NCBI RefSeq assembly: GCF_001613325.1 | Contig: NZ_BDCD01000011.1 | Location: forward strand, 401,155-465,154 | Direction: 5' to 3' | Length of the DNA stretch: 64,000 bases | From: Nocardia yamanashiensis NBRC 100130 | GTDB taxonomy: Bacteria; Actinomycetota; Actinomycetes; Mycobacteriales; Mycobacteriaceae | In this document: one piece after another, positions 54,686 through 64,000 of the stretch | How the letters are laid out: the number at the start of each line of letters is the position of its first letter | How positions within the stretch are numbered: position 1 is the stretch's first letter | The notes under the pieces: generated by a model | What the model was told of the DNA's origin: nothing | Databases searched by the model: none | The model's input: the letters and a program-made list of their open reading frames with translations, nothing else | Position numbers and translations under genes: made by a program

Positions 54686-54781
54686 CGCCGCGCCGGAGCC
54701 GGCTGTGAGTTCGGCGTGAAATCCGTTCCGGCGCAGTGTGTCGCCGATGTTTGCCGGTAGTTGGCTCTACCATGTGTGCCG

Positions 54782-56569
54782 ATGTCCACACGGGGTATGA
54801 CCTTGCTGATCGCCGTCGCGATTTCGATAGCCGCGGCCGGGTGCGCCACCGGCCCCCAGGGCCCGGCGCAGGCCGCCGACGCTTTCGTCACCGCCTTCGC
54901 CGACCATGACGCCCAGGCGGCGGCCGACCTGACCAATCAGCCCGAAAAGGCCGCCCCCGCACTGAATTCCGCCTGGGAGAACCTGCAGGCCGAGAAACTG
55001 GTCGCGCACACCGGCGACGCCCGCGTCACCGGCGACACCGCCATCGTCGACTACAACTACGAATGGCATCTGCCCAAGGAACGCGTGTGGACCTACAAGG
55101 GCCAGCTGCAGATGGGCCGCAGCGACGGCAAATGGACGGTGCGCTGGAACTCGGCGAACATCCATCCGCAGCTGGGCAATACGCAGACCCTGCAACTGCG
55201 CTCCAATCCCGCCCCGCGCGCCCGCGTGAACGAGCGCTCCGGCAGCGATGTGCTGGTGCCGGGACCCATGTACCGGGTGACCTTCAAACGCGTCGCAGGG
55301 GCCGATACCGGCGCGGTGGCGCGGGCGCTGGCGGCGGCGCTGCAGCCCATCGACGAGAAGTTCACCGCGGACGCCATCTGGTCGGCGGTGCGCAAGGCCG
55401 ACGGCCCGGTGACCATCGCCCAGCTCTCGGAATGGGAGTTCGACCAGGTCGGTTCGGAGCTGCTCGGGCTGGCCGGGGTGACCTACAACAAGGAATGGGA
55501 CATGGTCCCGACCGATCGCCGCTTCGCACCCGACCTGCTCACCCAGGTGCGCAAGACGGTGATCGACGAGGTGGACGGCAAGGCCGGCTGGAGCGTCGTC
55601 ACCGTGAACTCCAACGGCGCGGACACCGACGTGCTGAAAGAGGTTGAGCCGCAGGCCTCCCCGTCGTTCTCGCTGAGCGTCGACCGCTTCGTGCAGAATG
55701 CCGCGCAGCGGGCCGTGGACCTGCGCCAGGAGCAGGCCATGATGGTGGTGATCCAGCCGTCCACGGGCGCCATCCTGGCCATCGCGCAGAACGCGGAGGC
55801 GGACAAGGACGGTCCGGTGGCGGCCTCGGGCATGTATCCGCCGGGCTCCACCTTCAAGACGGTGACCGCGGCGGCGGCCATCGCGAACGGGCTGGCCACC
55901 CCCGATACCGTGGTGCCGTGCCCGAGCCGGATCGTGGTGGGGGAGCGCACCATTCCGAACTACAACCTCTTCACCGTCGGCGACGTCCCGATGGCCACCG
56001 CCTACGAGCGCTCCTGCAACACCGCCTTCGCCAAGATCGCCTCCGAGCTGGACGGCGCGGATCTGCGCACGGCCGCGGCGGCGCTGGGCATCGGCCCGGA
56101 CTACACGATCGTGGGCCTGCCGACGGTGTCGGGTTCGGTGCCCGAGGACGACGATCTGGTGCAGCGCGCCGAGGACGGGATCGGGCAGGGCAAGGTGCTG
56201 GTGAGCCCGTTCGGGCTGGCGCTGGTGGCCGCGACGGTCGCCAATGGCGCTGTGCCGGTGCCGTTCCTGATCTCCGGCCATCCCACCAAGGTCGACGGCG
56301 ATCGCCCGGCGCTGTCGCCGGAGGTGATCGACGGCCTGCGCATGATGATGCGCAAGGTGGTGCTGGGCGGCACCGCCGAACGCATCGCCGATCAGGGCGA
56401 GGTGTACGGCAAGACCGGGGAGGCCGAGGTGGACGGCGGTTCGCACTCGTGGTTCGTGGGCTACCGCGGCGATATGGCCTGGGCGACGCTGGTGGTGCGC
56501 GGGGGAAGTTCCGACAATGCGGTGGCGGTGACGCGGGATATGGTCACGGCATTACCGCCGGGGTACTGA
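54782..56569 (+). CDS. Penicillin-binding transpeptidase lipoprotein
   Basis: 595 residues. Lipobox IAAAGC with Cys21. An NTF2-like MecA_N domain (about 40-150) is followed by a dimerisation region and the transpeptidase with PPGSTFKTV (Ser356-x-x-Lys), YERSCNTAF (SxN) and KTGEAE (KTG). It matches the Rv2864c-type class B-like PBP of mycobacteria, which cross-links septal peptidoglycan outside the membrane. No clear ribosome site was seen. Confidence 0.93.
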   Translation: MSTRGMTLLIAVAISIAAAGCATGPQGPAQAADAFVTAFADHDAQAAADLTNQPEKAAPALNSAWENLQAEKLVAHTGDARVTGDTAIVDYNYEWHLPKERVWTYKGQLQMGRSDGKWTVRWNSANIHPQLGNTQTLQLRSNPAPRARVNERSGSDVLVPGPMYRVTFKRVAGADTGAVARALAAALQPIDEKFTADAIWSAVRKADGPVTIAQLSEWEFDQVGSELLGLAGVTYNKEWDMVPTDRRFAPDLLTQVRKTVIDEVDGKAGWSVVTVNSNGADTDVLKEVEPQASPSFSLSVDRFVQNAAQRAVDLRQEQAMMVVIQPSTGAILAIAQNAEADKDGPVAASGMYPPGSTFKTVTAAAAIANGLATPDTVVPCPSRIVVGERTIPNYNLFTVGDVPMATAYERSCNTAFAKIASELDGADLRTAAAALGIGPDYTIVGLPTVSGSVPEDDDLVQRAEDGIGQGKVLVSPFGLALVAATVANGAVPVPFLISGHPTKVDGDRPALSPEVIDGLRMMMRKVVLGGTAERIADQGEVYGKTGEAEVDGGSHSWFVGYRGDMAWATLVVRGGSSDNAVAVTRDMVTALPPGY

Positions 56570-56572
56570 GGG

Positions 56573-56791
56573 TCAGCGGTCGGCGGGGAACTGCGGGACG
56601 AAGGTCGATTCGCGCACGCAGGCCGCGGGTTGGATACCGCCGGTGAGGGATTCGTCGGAGACGTAGCGCTGCTGGGCCAGGGTCCGCGACGGCGGTCCGG
56701 CGCTGGACGCGTCGCCGAGGATCTCGGTGACGCCGGCGCCCGCGAGGATCATGCCCGCGGTGGTGAGTAGCAGTAGAGCCGAACGCTTCAT
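56573..56791 (-). CDS. Small secreted protein, 72 aa
   Basis: MKRSALLLLTTAGMILAGAGV is a signal peptide; the mature part has a single Cys (QPAACVREST) and a Pro-rich end. GGGAGCAGGATA before the ATG is a good ribosome site. No family recognised. It converges with the PBP gene, three bases apart. Confidence 0.6.
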   Translation of the reverse strand: MKRSALLLLTTAGMILAGAGVTEILGDASSAGPPSRTLAQQRYVSDESLTGGIQPAACVRESTFVPQFPADR

Positions 56792-56990
56792 ATCCTGCTC
56801 CCTTGTTCGGGGATGACTCAGGAGACCCGAAAGGTCTGTTTCGGAGGACCATTGCTCATTAGGGTTGGCTGACTGTTTGCCGCCGGAAACAAACGGTAAA
56901 CCGGACGTCATGCCCCAGGCAAGGCCCGAGTGTGACCCCGCACACTCGCCGAACGAGAGTGGCGCAGGTCACAGCGGAATTCGGGCTCGA

Positions 56991-57015
56991 AAAAAGAGAC
57001 CGGTCAGTTTGACCG
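56991..57015 (-). terminator. Rho-independent terminator of the nitrobindin gene
   Basis: On the minus strand CGGTCA-AAC-TGACCG forms a stem directly at the stop codon, followed by GTCTCTTTTTT. This is one of the few hairpins here with a real T-run. Confidence 0.65.
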
Positions 57016-57504
57016 ATGTAGGGTGGCGGCCAGGTGATGCTGCAGCGGCTGCTCCACCGCGGCCATCCGCAGTGTGTAGCCGAGGGTGTCCCCGGACAGG
57101 TCGAAGGTGCGGCCCAGTGCCGTAACCGATTTCGCGCTCGAGCTCAGGCCGATCGCGGTCGAGTCCAGTTCCAGGCGCAGATCCCCGCCCTCGGTGACCA
57201 GCCGCCCCTCGCAGATCTCGGTGATGCCGGTCGGATGCGCCAGGATCAGCTCCACCCGGTCCCCGCCGATGGCCCGCAGGTACCCGGTCTCGCTGTGCAT
57301 GGGCCGGCTGCCGTCGGCGGCGCGGGTGCGCTGCCGGTAGGTCAGGAACGGCCGCCCGACATGACCGAAATGCACTTCCTCCAGGTATTCGAAGGAGTCG
57401 ATGGTCGGGTATTCGCCCTGCCCGCGCCCCTTCCAGGTGCCCAGTAACGGGGCCAGATGGGCGATGTCGGGGTGGGGCGCGACGGCGGTTTCGGGTTCGA
57501 GCAC
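57004..57504 (-). CDS. Nitrobindin (FABP-like heme-binding protein)
   Basis: 166 residues from GTG (start read as MLEPETAVAPHPD). LLGTWKGRGQGEYPTIDSF is the nitrobindin signature, and a late His (QPLQHHLAATLH) fits the heme ligand. Members bind ferric heme and isomerise peroxynitrite to nitrate in mycobacteria. No clear ribosome site; a start up to 57621 is possible. The gene is on the minus strand after the exporter. Confidence 0.85.
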   Translation of the reverse strand: MLEPETAVAPHPDIAHLAPLLGTWKGRGQGEYPTIDSFEYLEEVHFGHVGRPFLTYRQRTRAADGSRPMHSETGYLRAIGGDRVELILAHPTGITEICEGRLVTEGGDLRLELDSTAIGLSSSAKSVTALGRTFDLSGDTLGYTLRMAAVEQPLQHHLAATLHRSN

Positions 57505-57634
57505 GGCGGCCAGCTTAGTTCGCCGCCGGGCATCCGGCGGCGGGACGACGCGCCGTTGTCCCGGTATTTCCGGAAAGGGGGCTGGATCGGGGGTTTGTGA
57601 TCTTCGAGTGGGGGCAAACAAGGGGATTCGACGG

Positions 57635-58456
57635 TCAGCGGCGGCTCGCCCGGCGGTAGCCGTACGCGGCCGGCAGAGCGAAGACCACGATCGCGCCGAC
57701 CGACCACAGCACGGTGTGCACGAACGGTCCGGCGATCGGCCCGCCCTCGGCGAGCGCGCGCATGGTGTCGACGGTCACCGACATGGGCTGGTTGCGGACC
57801 ACCGGCTGAATCCAGCTGGGGTACGCGGCCAAGGGCACGAATCCGGTGCTGAAGAACATGAGCAGCGAGGTCAGGATGGCGATGGCCTCCACCAGCGTGG
57901 ACTTGGCGGTGAAGACGGCGATGGCGGTGACGATGGTCGCGAACGCCAGCCCGAACAGCACCGGCAGCCAGAGGAAGGCGAACGCGGCCAAGGGGCCCTG
58001 CTGGAACCGGAAGCCGAGCAGCATGCCGAAGCCGACGATGATCAGCGTTCCAGCGAATATCCGGCAACCCTCAGCGAGGATGCGGGCGGCCAGTCCGGAA
58101 CCGCGGTGCACGGGCAGCACCCAGAACCGCGCGAGCAGTCCGGCATCGCGTTCCCGGCCCAGCATCACCCCGCTGGCCACCGTGCCCGAGAGCGCGCCGA
58201 CCAGGGTGACCATCGGCACCGAACCGTAGAGGGCGCTGTGATGGGAGAACTTCTCGATCTGATTGCCCACCACGATGTCCAGCATGAGCAGCAGCAGGCA
58301 CGGGACGATCAGCGTCTCGAGCAGCGTAATGGGATCGCGCACCCAGCGCAGCAGCAGCCGCTGGGTCTGGATCCAGGTGTGGCGCAGCAGGGCCGGGGCC
58401 GAGGCCTCGGGCATATCGATGGTGTCGGTGGGCGCGGTGGCGTCGAGGGTGGCCAT
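57635..58456 (-). CDS. ABC-2 type permease, DrrC-like
   Basis: 273 residues, about six membrane segments, beginning after a polar N terminus with RHTWIQTQRLLLRWVRDP, typical of DrrB/C permeases. ASGVMLGRERDAGLLARFWVLPVHR (split) is the family's conserved loop. It follows the second permease by one base with GAGG upstream. With it and the ATPase it forms an exporter, probably for the product of the adjacent NRPS. Confidence 0.88.
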   Translation of the reverse strand: MATLDATAPTDTIDMPEASAPALLRHTWIQTQRLLLRWVRDPITLLETLIVPCLLLLMLDIVVGNQIEKFSHHSALYGSVPMVTLVGALSGTVASGVMLGRERDAGLLARFWVLPVHRGSGLAARILAEGCRIFAGTLIIVGFGMLLGFRFQQGPLAAFAFLWLPVLFGLAFATIVTAIAVFTAKSTLVEAIAILTSLLMFFSTGFVPLAAYPSWIQPVVRNQPMSVTVDTMRALAEGGPIAGPFVHTVLWSVGAIVVFALPAAYGYRRASRR

Positions 58457-58457
58457 G

Positions 58458-59288
58458 TCACGACCTCTTCAGGTTCAGCCGGACGGTGAAGTACAGCGAC
58501 ACCGCGATGATGGCGGCGCACCACAGCAGCGGCGGGATCAGCACCGCGTCGGTGACCACGGTGAAGCGCGGCGGCTTGTCCCCGCCGAGCGCCCGTATCC
58601 CGTACGCGAACTGCGAAACCGGCTGGTTGCGCACGAAAGCCTGCACCCAGTGCGGGAATTGCGAGGCCGGAGCCAGGCCGGTGGAGAGCATGCCCAGAAT
58701 CAGCGGCGGCAGCACCAGCATCTGGGTGGTGGCCTCGGGGCTCTTGGTGACGGTGCCGATGACGTCCGCGCCGAGGCAGAACGCGATGCCGATCAGCATG
58801 CCCAGCGCCACGAAACCCACGGTGTGCGACCAGGGTCCGTAGAAGCGGAAGCCGATGACGTGCACGCAGACCAGTGCCGTGATCATGGCGATGGTGAGCC
58901 GGAAGACGTTGGCGGCCATGCGCGCGGCCGTCGGCACCAGCGGATGCATGGGCATGGCGTCGAAGCGGCGGTCCAGGCCGGACACCATATCGGTGGCCGC
59001 GCGAAACGCCGCGGAGATGGCGGTGAACGCGGCGGCTTGCAGGATCACGATCGGGGCCATGAACTGCGCGTAGCTGCTGAATCCGGTGCCGGAGAACGAC
59101 ATCACGCGATTGAGCGGAATGTAGAAGCTCGCGGTGAACGAGATCGGCGCCAGGATCGAGGTGAGGATCTCGCCGGTGGTGATGGACGGCACGATGAGCC
59201 GCACCGTCAGCACCCACCACTGCTGCAGCGTGCCCGGGGTGGCGCGGGTGCTGGTGAGCCAGCCGCCCGGGGCGGTCGTGGCGGTCAC
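58458..59288 (-). CDS. ABC-2 type permease, DrrB-like
   Basis: 276 residues, about six membrane segments, with QQWWVLTVRLIVPSI near the N terminus and VSGLDRRFDAMPMHPL in a loop. The GTG overlaps the ATPase stop (GTGA). It pairs with the other permease as a heterodimeric channel of a DrrABC-like exporter. Confidence 0.88.
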   Translation of the reverse strand: MTATTAPGGWLTSTRATPGTLQQWWVLTVRLIVPSITTGEILTSILAPISFTASFYIPLNRVMSFSGTGFSSYAQFMAPIVILQAAAFTAISAAFRAATDMVSGLDRRFDAMPMHPLVPTAARMAANVFRLTIAMITALVCVHVIGFRFYGPWSHTVGFVALGMLIGIAFCLGADVIGTVTKSPEATTQMLVLPPLILGMLSTGLAPASQFPHWVQAFVRNQPVSQFAYGIRALGGDKPPRFTVVTDAVLIPPLLWCAAIIAVSLYFTVRLNLKRS

Positions 59289-60277
59289 GGCCGGACCTGC
59301 CCGTTGACCGGTTCCTTCTCGGTCATATGCCCGGTGAGGGTGAGGAACACATCGTCGAGCGAGGGCCGCCGCAGGGCGATGTCGACCAGTTCCAGTCCGG
59401 CCCCGTCGAGCCGGCGCAACGCCTCGGCCAGGGTCTTCGCGCCCTCGGGGGCCGGGATGGCGATGCGGTCCGAATCACCGGTCAGCGCTTCCCGATTGGC
59501 GGCGGGCAGCAGGTCGCCGAGCGCGGCCACGATGGTCGGCAGTTCCTCCATGCGCAGCGGCACCACCTCGCAGTAGCTGCCGCCGGTGCGCGCCTTGAGT
59601 TCGTCGGCGGTGCCGTCGGCGATGACCACGCCCTGATCGATCACGATGATGCGGTCGCACAGCGCGTCCGCTTCCTCCAGGTACTGGGTGGTGAGCAGCG
59701 TGGTGATGCCGTGCTTGCGGAATCCGCCCACCAGATCCCAGACCCCTTGGCGGCTGCGGGGATCCAGCCCGGTGGTGGGCTCGTCGAGGAACACCACCTC
59801 GGGCCGCACCACCAGCCCGCAGGCGATGTCGATGCGCCGGCGCATACCGCCGGAATAGGTGCCGACCCGCCGTCCCGCGGCCGCGGTGAGATCGAATTCG
59901 CCGATCAGTTCGTCGGCGCGGGTCTTGGCGGCGCGTTTGCGCAGGCCCATCAGCCGCCCGAACATGACCAGGTTCTCGTAGCCGCTCAGGGCGTCGTCGA
60001 GGGCGGCGAACTGCCCGGTCAGCATGATGCTGCGCCGCACCGCCGCCGCCTCGGAGGTGACGTCGTGCCCGGCCACCAGGGCGCGGCCGGCATCGGGGGC
60101 GATGAGGGTGGACAGGATATTGACGGTGGTGGTCTTGCCCGCGCCGTTGGGCCCGAGAATGCCGAGCACCTCGCCGGGCGCGGCCTTGAAGGTGATGCCG
60201 CGCAAGGCTTGTACCGCACCGAAGGATTTCTCGACGCCTTCGACGACCACGCCGTCCACGCCGCTGCCGGGTTTCAC
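59285..60277 (-). CDS. ABC transporter ATPase, DrrA-like
   Basis: 330 residues. Walker A GILGPNGAGKTTTVN, signature YSGGMRRRIDIA, Walker B VVFLDEPTTGLDP and the DrrA C-terminal extension (about 230-330) are all visible. DrrA-type ATPases power export of drugs and, in mycobacteria, PDIM lipids. Its GTG overlaps the NRPS stop (GTGA), so exporter and synthetase are translated together. Confidence 0.93.
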   Translation of the reverse strand: MKPGSGVDGVVVEGVEKSFGAVQALRGITFKAAPGEVLGILGPNGAGKTTTVNILSTLIAPDAGRALVAGHDVTSEAAAVRRSIMLTGQFAALDDALSGYENLVMFGRLMGLRKRAAKTRADELIGEFDLTAAAGRRVGTYSGGMRRRIDIACGLVVRPEVVFLDEPTTGLDPRSRQGVWDLVGGFRKHGITTLLTTQYLEEADALCDRIIVIDQGVVIADGTADELKARTGGSYCEVVPLRMEELPTIVAALGDLLPAANREALTGDSDRIAIPAPEGAKTLAEALRRLDGAGLELVDIALRRPSLDDVFLTLTGHMTEKEPVNGQVRP

Positions 60278-63200
60278 TGTGTCTCTCCCAGATATTCGTC
60301 GAGGAGTGCGGCGATGGCCGCCAGCGCATCGGGCGCGGTGAGTTCCTCGTGGGTGGCTTCGATGTCGTGGCTGGTGATCTCGCCCGTGATCCAGGGGTGC
60401 CAGCCCTGCGGTCCGAAGATCTCCTGACGGTCCACGGTGGCGCTGAAATACAGTGCGTCACCGTGGTATACCGGCCGCTGGTAGCCGGTACGGGTGCGGG
60501 CGGACGCGTTGTAGGAGGCGGCCATGCGCTCCAGCGTGGTCGCGTCCACCAGGGATACGCCGCCCATGCGATCGCGGATCAGGTCGGCGGCCTCCTCGGC
60601 GGTGGCGTCCTCGGGCATATCGGTGATGCCGAAGACCGAGCCGAAGGTGGCGACGAACGAACCGGCGCTGAGCTTTTCGATGCTGTTGCCGTCGATATCG
60701 GTGCTGTCGGCGTCCAGCAGCACCAGCGCGCCCATCTCCGCGCCCTGCTCCTTCAGTTTGACCGCGACCGCGTGCGCGATGAGGCCGCCGAAGGACCAGC
60801 CCAGTACGTGATACGGGCCCTCGGGTTGCAGGCGGCGGATCTCGCGGACGTAGCGGTCGGCGAAGTCCTCGATGCTGTCCGCGTGCGCCTCCCCGGACAG
60901 GTCGGGAGCCTGCAAGCCGTAGACCGGGCGGCCGGGGCGCAGGTTCTCGGCGAAACCGAGGTAGGTCCAGGCGATTCCGGAGGAGGGGTGGATGCAGAAC
61001 AGGGCGGGCTGCTCGCCGCCGACCCGGATCGGCAGCACCACGTCCAGGCCGAGTCCGGGCGAGGAATCCGCCTGGGCGGCAGCGAGTTCCGCTTCCGCGG
61101 CGGCCCGAGCCCGCTCGGCCATGAACTCCGCCTCGGCGGCCGAGGCTTCCTGCGCCGCCGGTGACGCCGCGAAACTCGCTGCCGCGGTGAGGGTTTCCAC
61201 CCACAGCCAGGCCAGCGCCGCCACATCACCGCGTCCCAGCAGGGTGCCGGGATAGGTGAAGGTGGCCTGCATGCGGTCGCCGACCACCACGGCATTGATC
61301 TCGACCTCGGCGGTCACCGGGACGTCCGGGCTCTCGGGGGCGTGCAGGTCGCCGAGTTCGTCGGTGGGGAGCCAGCCCAGCCCTTCCAGCCCGGCGGGGA
61401 TATCGGCGGCGGCATAGCGGCCCAGATAATTGAACCCGATCCGCCCGGGCACCCGGTGCGGCAATTGCGCCCCGGTCTCGGTGTTCAGGTAGCGCAGCAG
61501 CCCGTACCCGATGCCCTTGTCCGGCACATCGAGCAGTTGATGCTTGACCGCGCGGATCACCTCGCCCATGCCGGGTCCGCCGAGGCGCGCCGCCTCCAGA
61601 TCGATGCCCGGCAGGTCCAGGCGCACCGGATACACGGTGGTGAACCAGCCGACGGTGCGCGACAGGTCCGCGCCCGGCACGATCTCCTGCTGTCGTCCAT
61701 GTCCTTCCATACGGATCAGCACCGAATCGGGTTCGTCGCCGCTCGCCCCGCGCCAGCGTTGCACCGCCAGGGCCAGGGCCGCGAGCAGGGCGTCTTCCAC
61801 GGTGCCGTCGAACAGGCCGGGCAGGGTGGTGAGCAGCGCCGAGGTGACCTCCTCGGGCACCGTGATGTCGATGGCCCGCACCCGGGCGGCGGTGTCGACG
61901 GCCGGATCGAGTTCGCGCGGGCCGATGGCCGGATCGGGGGTGGCGGCCACGGTGCGCCAGTAGTCCAGCTCGGCCGTGCGCGCCGGGCTGTGCGCCTCCT
62001 CGTGCAGGGCGTGCGACCAGCGTCGCATCGAGGTGCCCGGTTCGGCGAGCACCGGATCGGCGCCGCCGGACAGCTGCGCCCACGCCGCGATCAGGTCGGG
62101 CACCAGGATGCGCCAGGAGACGCCGTCGATGACGAGATGGTGGGCGACCAGGATGAGCCGGCCGGTGCGCTGGGCGTCGACCGGGTCCAGCCACACCAGT
62201 TGCAGCATGACGCCCTCGGCCGGATCGAGGCGGTTGAGCGCCGAATCCAGTTCGGTGGCGGCGTATTCGCGCAGTTCGACGGTGCTGGCGGTGCTGAACT
62301 CGATGCGGTTGAGCACCTTGTCGACCTCGACGGTGCCGGGTTCGCCGGTGTGCAGCCGCCAGTCGCCGTCCTCCTGCCGCAGCCGCGCGCGCAGGATGTC
62401 GTGCCGGTCCACCACGGCGGTGACGGTGGCGACGATCTGCTCGCGGGTGATGCCGCGCGGCATCTCCAGTACCGCGGTCTGTGCGAACCGGCCGAAGTCG
62501 CCGCCGCGTTCGAGCATCCAGGACACGATCGGCGTGAGCGGGATGTCGCCGACGCCGCCGCCCGGGAGTTCCTCCAGCACAATGGCTTCCCCGGCGTCGT
62601 CGGCGAGGGCCGCCATGGCGGCGACGGTGCGATGCTCGAACACCTGCATGGGGCTGAGTTCCAGGCCGTGCAGGCGGGCGCGGGACACCAGCTGGATGGC
62701 CAGGATGCTGTCGCCGCCGAGCGCGAAGAACGAATCGTGCACGCCGACGCGATCGCGGCCGAGCAGTTCGGCGACGATGGCCGCCAGGGCCTTCTCGGTC
62801 GGGGTCTGCGGTGCGCGGTACTCGGTCTCGGCCTCGAACACCGGTTCCGGCAAGGCTTTCCGGTCCAGCTTGCCGACGGCGTTGAGCGGTACGGCATCCA
62901 GGACGACGAACGCGGACGGGACCATATAGCCCGGCAGGTTGTCGGCGGCGTGGGCGCGGACGGCGGCCATATCAAGTTCCCGTCCGTCCTCGGGCAGCAG
63001 GTAGGCGGCCAGCGCGGTGCCGCCGCCGGGGCCGGGAACACCGAGCGTGACAGCGAATTCCACGCCTTCGGCCCGGGCCAGCACCGCGTCGATCTCACCC
63101 AGTTCGATGCGCTGGCCGCGCACCTTCACCTGGAAGTCGGTGCGGCCCAGGTATTCCAGGGTCGGCAGATCGTGATCCCCGGTCCACCGCACCAGATCGC

Positions 63201-64000
63201 CGGTGCGATACATCCGCTCGCCCGGCCCGCCGTACGGATTGGTGACGAACCGTGCGGCGGTCAGCGCGGCCCGCCGGTGATACCCGCGCGCCAGCGCCGG
63301 ACCGGCCAGATACAACTCGCCGGCTACGCCCATCGGCACCGGCCGCAACCGGTCGTCGAGGACCAGCGTCGCCGCGCCGCGAATCGGCCGGCCGATGGTG
63401 ACGGGTTGCCCCGGCCGCAGCGGTGTGGAAGCCGTTGCCCAGATGGTGAATTCGGTGGGCCCGTACAGGTTCACCAGCATCCGCCCCGGAGCCCACTTCT
63501 CCACCAGTTCCGGACCGATCGCCTCACCGGCCACTGCCAGCACCCGCACACTGGTCACCGCGGCCGGATCCATGGTCGCCAGCGCCGACGGCGTGATCAC
63601 CAGATGCGTGACCTGGTGTGCCGCAATGAGATCCGACAGCGCTTCGCCGCCGAACACGTCCGGCGGCGAAATCACCGCCGTCCCCCCGGCCCCGAACGCC
63701 ATGAGTGCTTCGAACGCGGAAGCGTCGAAACTCGGCGAAGCCACCTGCAAAACCCGCGAATTCGCATCCAGCCCCAGCAATTCCTGCTGTGCGGCAACCA
63801 GATCCGCGATCCCGGCATGCGACACCGACACGCCCTTCGGCATCCCGGTCGACCCGGACGTATAAATCAGCCACGCCGGATGATCGGCAGCTGCCGTGTG
63901 CGGACCGCGCATCCTGGGCCCGCCCGGCCGAAGCGGCGATTGCCCGGTCCGCGACACGAACTGCGGCGGGCGCGCCCCACCCATCGCTCGCGGCGCGGCC
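60274..64000 (-). CDS. Non-ribosomal peptide synthetase, terminal module A-PCP-E-TE (5' end cut)
   Basis: The frame is open to the window edge, so the N terminus is missing. Domains in order: adenylation (A3 YTSGSTGMPKG, NLYGPTE, YRTGDLVRW, NAVGKLDRKAL); carrier LGGDSILAIQ (phosphopantetheine Ser near 62,715); an epimerisation domain, with HHLVIDGVSW, VGWFTTVYPVRL and FNYLGR, rather than a condensation domain; thioesterase GWSFGG with Asp and His. Aligned by eye to GrsA, the specificity code is D-A-F-T-A-A-L-I-W, then K, suggesting a hydrophobic residue. E followed by TE means the released peptide should end in a D-amino acid. Product unknown. Confidence 0.93.
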   Translation of the reverse strand, partial: AAPRAMGGARPPQFVSRTGQSPLRPGGPRMRGPHTAAADHPAWLIYTSGSTGMPKGVSVSHAGIADLVAAQQELLGLDANSRVLQVASPSFDASAFEALMAFGAGGTAVISPPDVFGGEALSDLIAAHQVTHLVITPSALATMDPAAVTSVRVLAVAGEAIGPELVEKWAPGRMLVNLYGPTEFTIWATASTPLRPGQPVTIGRPIRGAATLVLDDRLRPVPMGVAGELYLAGPALARGYHRRAALTAARFVTNPYGGPGERMYRTGDLVRWTGDHDLPTLEYLGRTDFQVKVRGQRIELGEIDAVLARAEGVEFAVTLGVPGPGGGTALAAYLLPEDGRELDMAAVRAHAADNLPGYMVPSAFVVLDAVPLNAVGKLDRKALPEPVFEAETEYRAPQTPTEKALAAIVAELLGRDRVGVHDSFFALGGDSILAIQLVSRARLHGLELSPMQVFEHRTVAAMAALADDAGEAIVLEELPGGGVGDIPLTPIVSWMLERGGDFGRFAQTAVLEMPRGITREQIVATVTAVVDRHDILRARLRQEDGDWRLHTGEPGTVEVDKVLNRIEFSTASTVELREYAATELDSALNRLDPAEGVMLQLVWLDPVDAQRTGRLILVAHHLVIDGVSWRILVPDLIAAWAQLSGGADPVLAEPGTSMRRWSHALHEEAHSPARTAELDYWRTVAATPDPAIGPRELDPAVDTAARVRAIDITVPEEVTSALLTTLPGLFDGTVEDALLAALALAVQRWRGASGDEPDSVLIRMEGHGRQQEIVPGADLSRTVGWFTTVYPVRLDLPGIDLEAARLGGPGMGEVIRAVKHQLLDVPDKGIGYGLLRYLNTETGAQLPHRVPGRIGFNYLGRYAAADIPAGLEGLGWLPTDELGDLHAPESPDVPVTAEVEINAVVVGDRMQATFTYPGTLLGRGDVAALAWLWVETLTAAASFAASPAAQEASAAEAEFMAERARAAAEAELAAAQADSSPGLGLDVVLPIRVGGEQPALFCIHPSSGIAWTYLGFAENLRPGRPVYGLQAPDLSGEAHADSIEDFADRYVREIRRLQPEGPYHVLGWSFGGLIAHAVAVKLKEQGAEMGALVLLDADSTDIDGNSIEKLSAGSFVATFGSVFGITDMPEDATAEEAADLIRDRMGGVSLVDATTLERMAASYNASARTRTGYQRPVYHGDALYFSATVDRQEIFGPQGWHPWITGEITSHDIEATHEELTAPDALAAIAALLDEYLGETQ

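Noticed and set aside
1..64000. tRNA, rRNA, riboswitch or insertion sequence
   Set aside because: No cloverleaf, rRNA, transposase or conserved riboswitch core could be recognised by reading.

Overview
The window is high-GC actinobacterial DNA (GC- and C-ending codons, many GTG starts, ATGA/GTGA stop-start overlaps). The housekeeping order rpsP-khpA-rimM-trmD ... rplS-lepB-rnhB-DUF2469-yraN-comM-dprA-xerC ... rpsB-tsf-pyrH-frr-cdsA-rlmN ... dxr-rip1-ispG-GNAT-PBP lipoprotein matches the known Mycobacterium/Nocardia chromosome layout. DUF3558 lipoproteins, DUF732/DUF2631 proteins, an IdeR-type iron box and a DrrABC-type exporter next to an NRPS point to the Mycobacteriales, most likely Nocardia. 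No tRNA, rRNA, CRISPR array, transposase or prophage was seen.

Layout. 0-5 kb: a BMP-family ABC importer (two permeases and a lipoprotein receptor) interleaved with an ornithine-cyclodeaminase-like enzyme and followed by an amidohydrolase and a RibD/DHFR-like reductase; this reads as a small-molecule uptake and catabolism operon whose 5' end lies outside the window. 5-10 kb: ribosome and tRNA maturation genes and Tex. 10.6-15 kb: an N-methyltransferase-like protein on the minus strand, then a membrane protein coupled to an alpha-keto-acid decarboxylase. 15-24 kb: rplS to xerC, with a complex minisatellite between dprA and xerC, then an N-formylglutamate-amidohydrolase-like gene. 24-31 kb: an iron-regulated siderophore-interacting reductase, an M23 peptidase, rpsB-tsf, and an NmrA/cupin pair divergent from an MmyB-like regulator.

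31-35 kb: pyrH-frr-cdsA and rlmN. 35-43 kb is accessory: a coupled hypothetical gene, an FHA/membrane protein and a small protein that share a G/N/Q-rich NNVGRDQ motif, then an ESX (type VII)-like set with a WXG/YxxxD protein and a DUF3558 lipoprotein. 43-47 kb: LtrA, a secreted beta-propeller and two tandem secreted paralogs. 47-57 kb: dxr, rip1, a TerD-DUF2510-TerB-like-HNH fusion facing endonuclease V, ispG, a GNAT, a PBP lipoprotein and a nitrobindin. 57.6-64 kb (minus strand): the terminal module of an NRPS (A-PCP-E-TE), cut by the window edge, translationally coupled to a DrrABC exporter.

The best candidates for something undescribed are the NNVGRDQ-motif gene pair (36.8-37.9 kb), the TerD-HNH fusion (50-51.7 kb), the ESX-like set (39.1-42.8 kb), and the nested 17-bp minisatellite (21.1-21.8 kb), which carries copies of the dprA 3' end.
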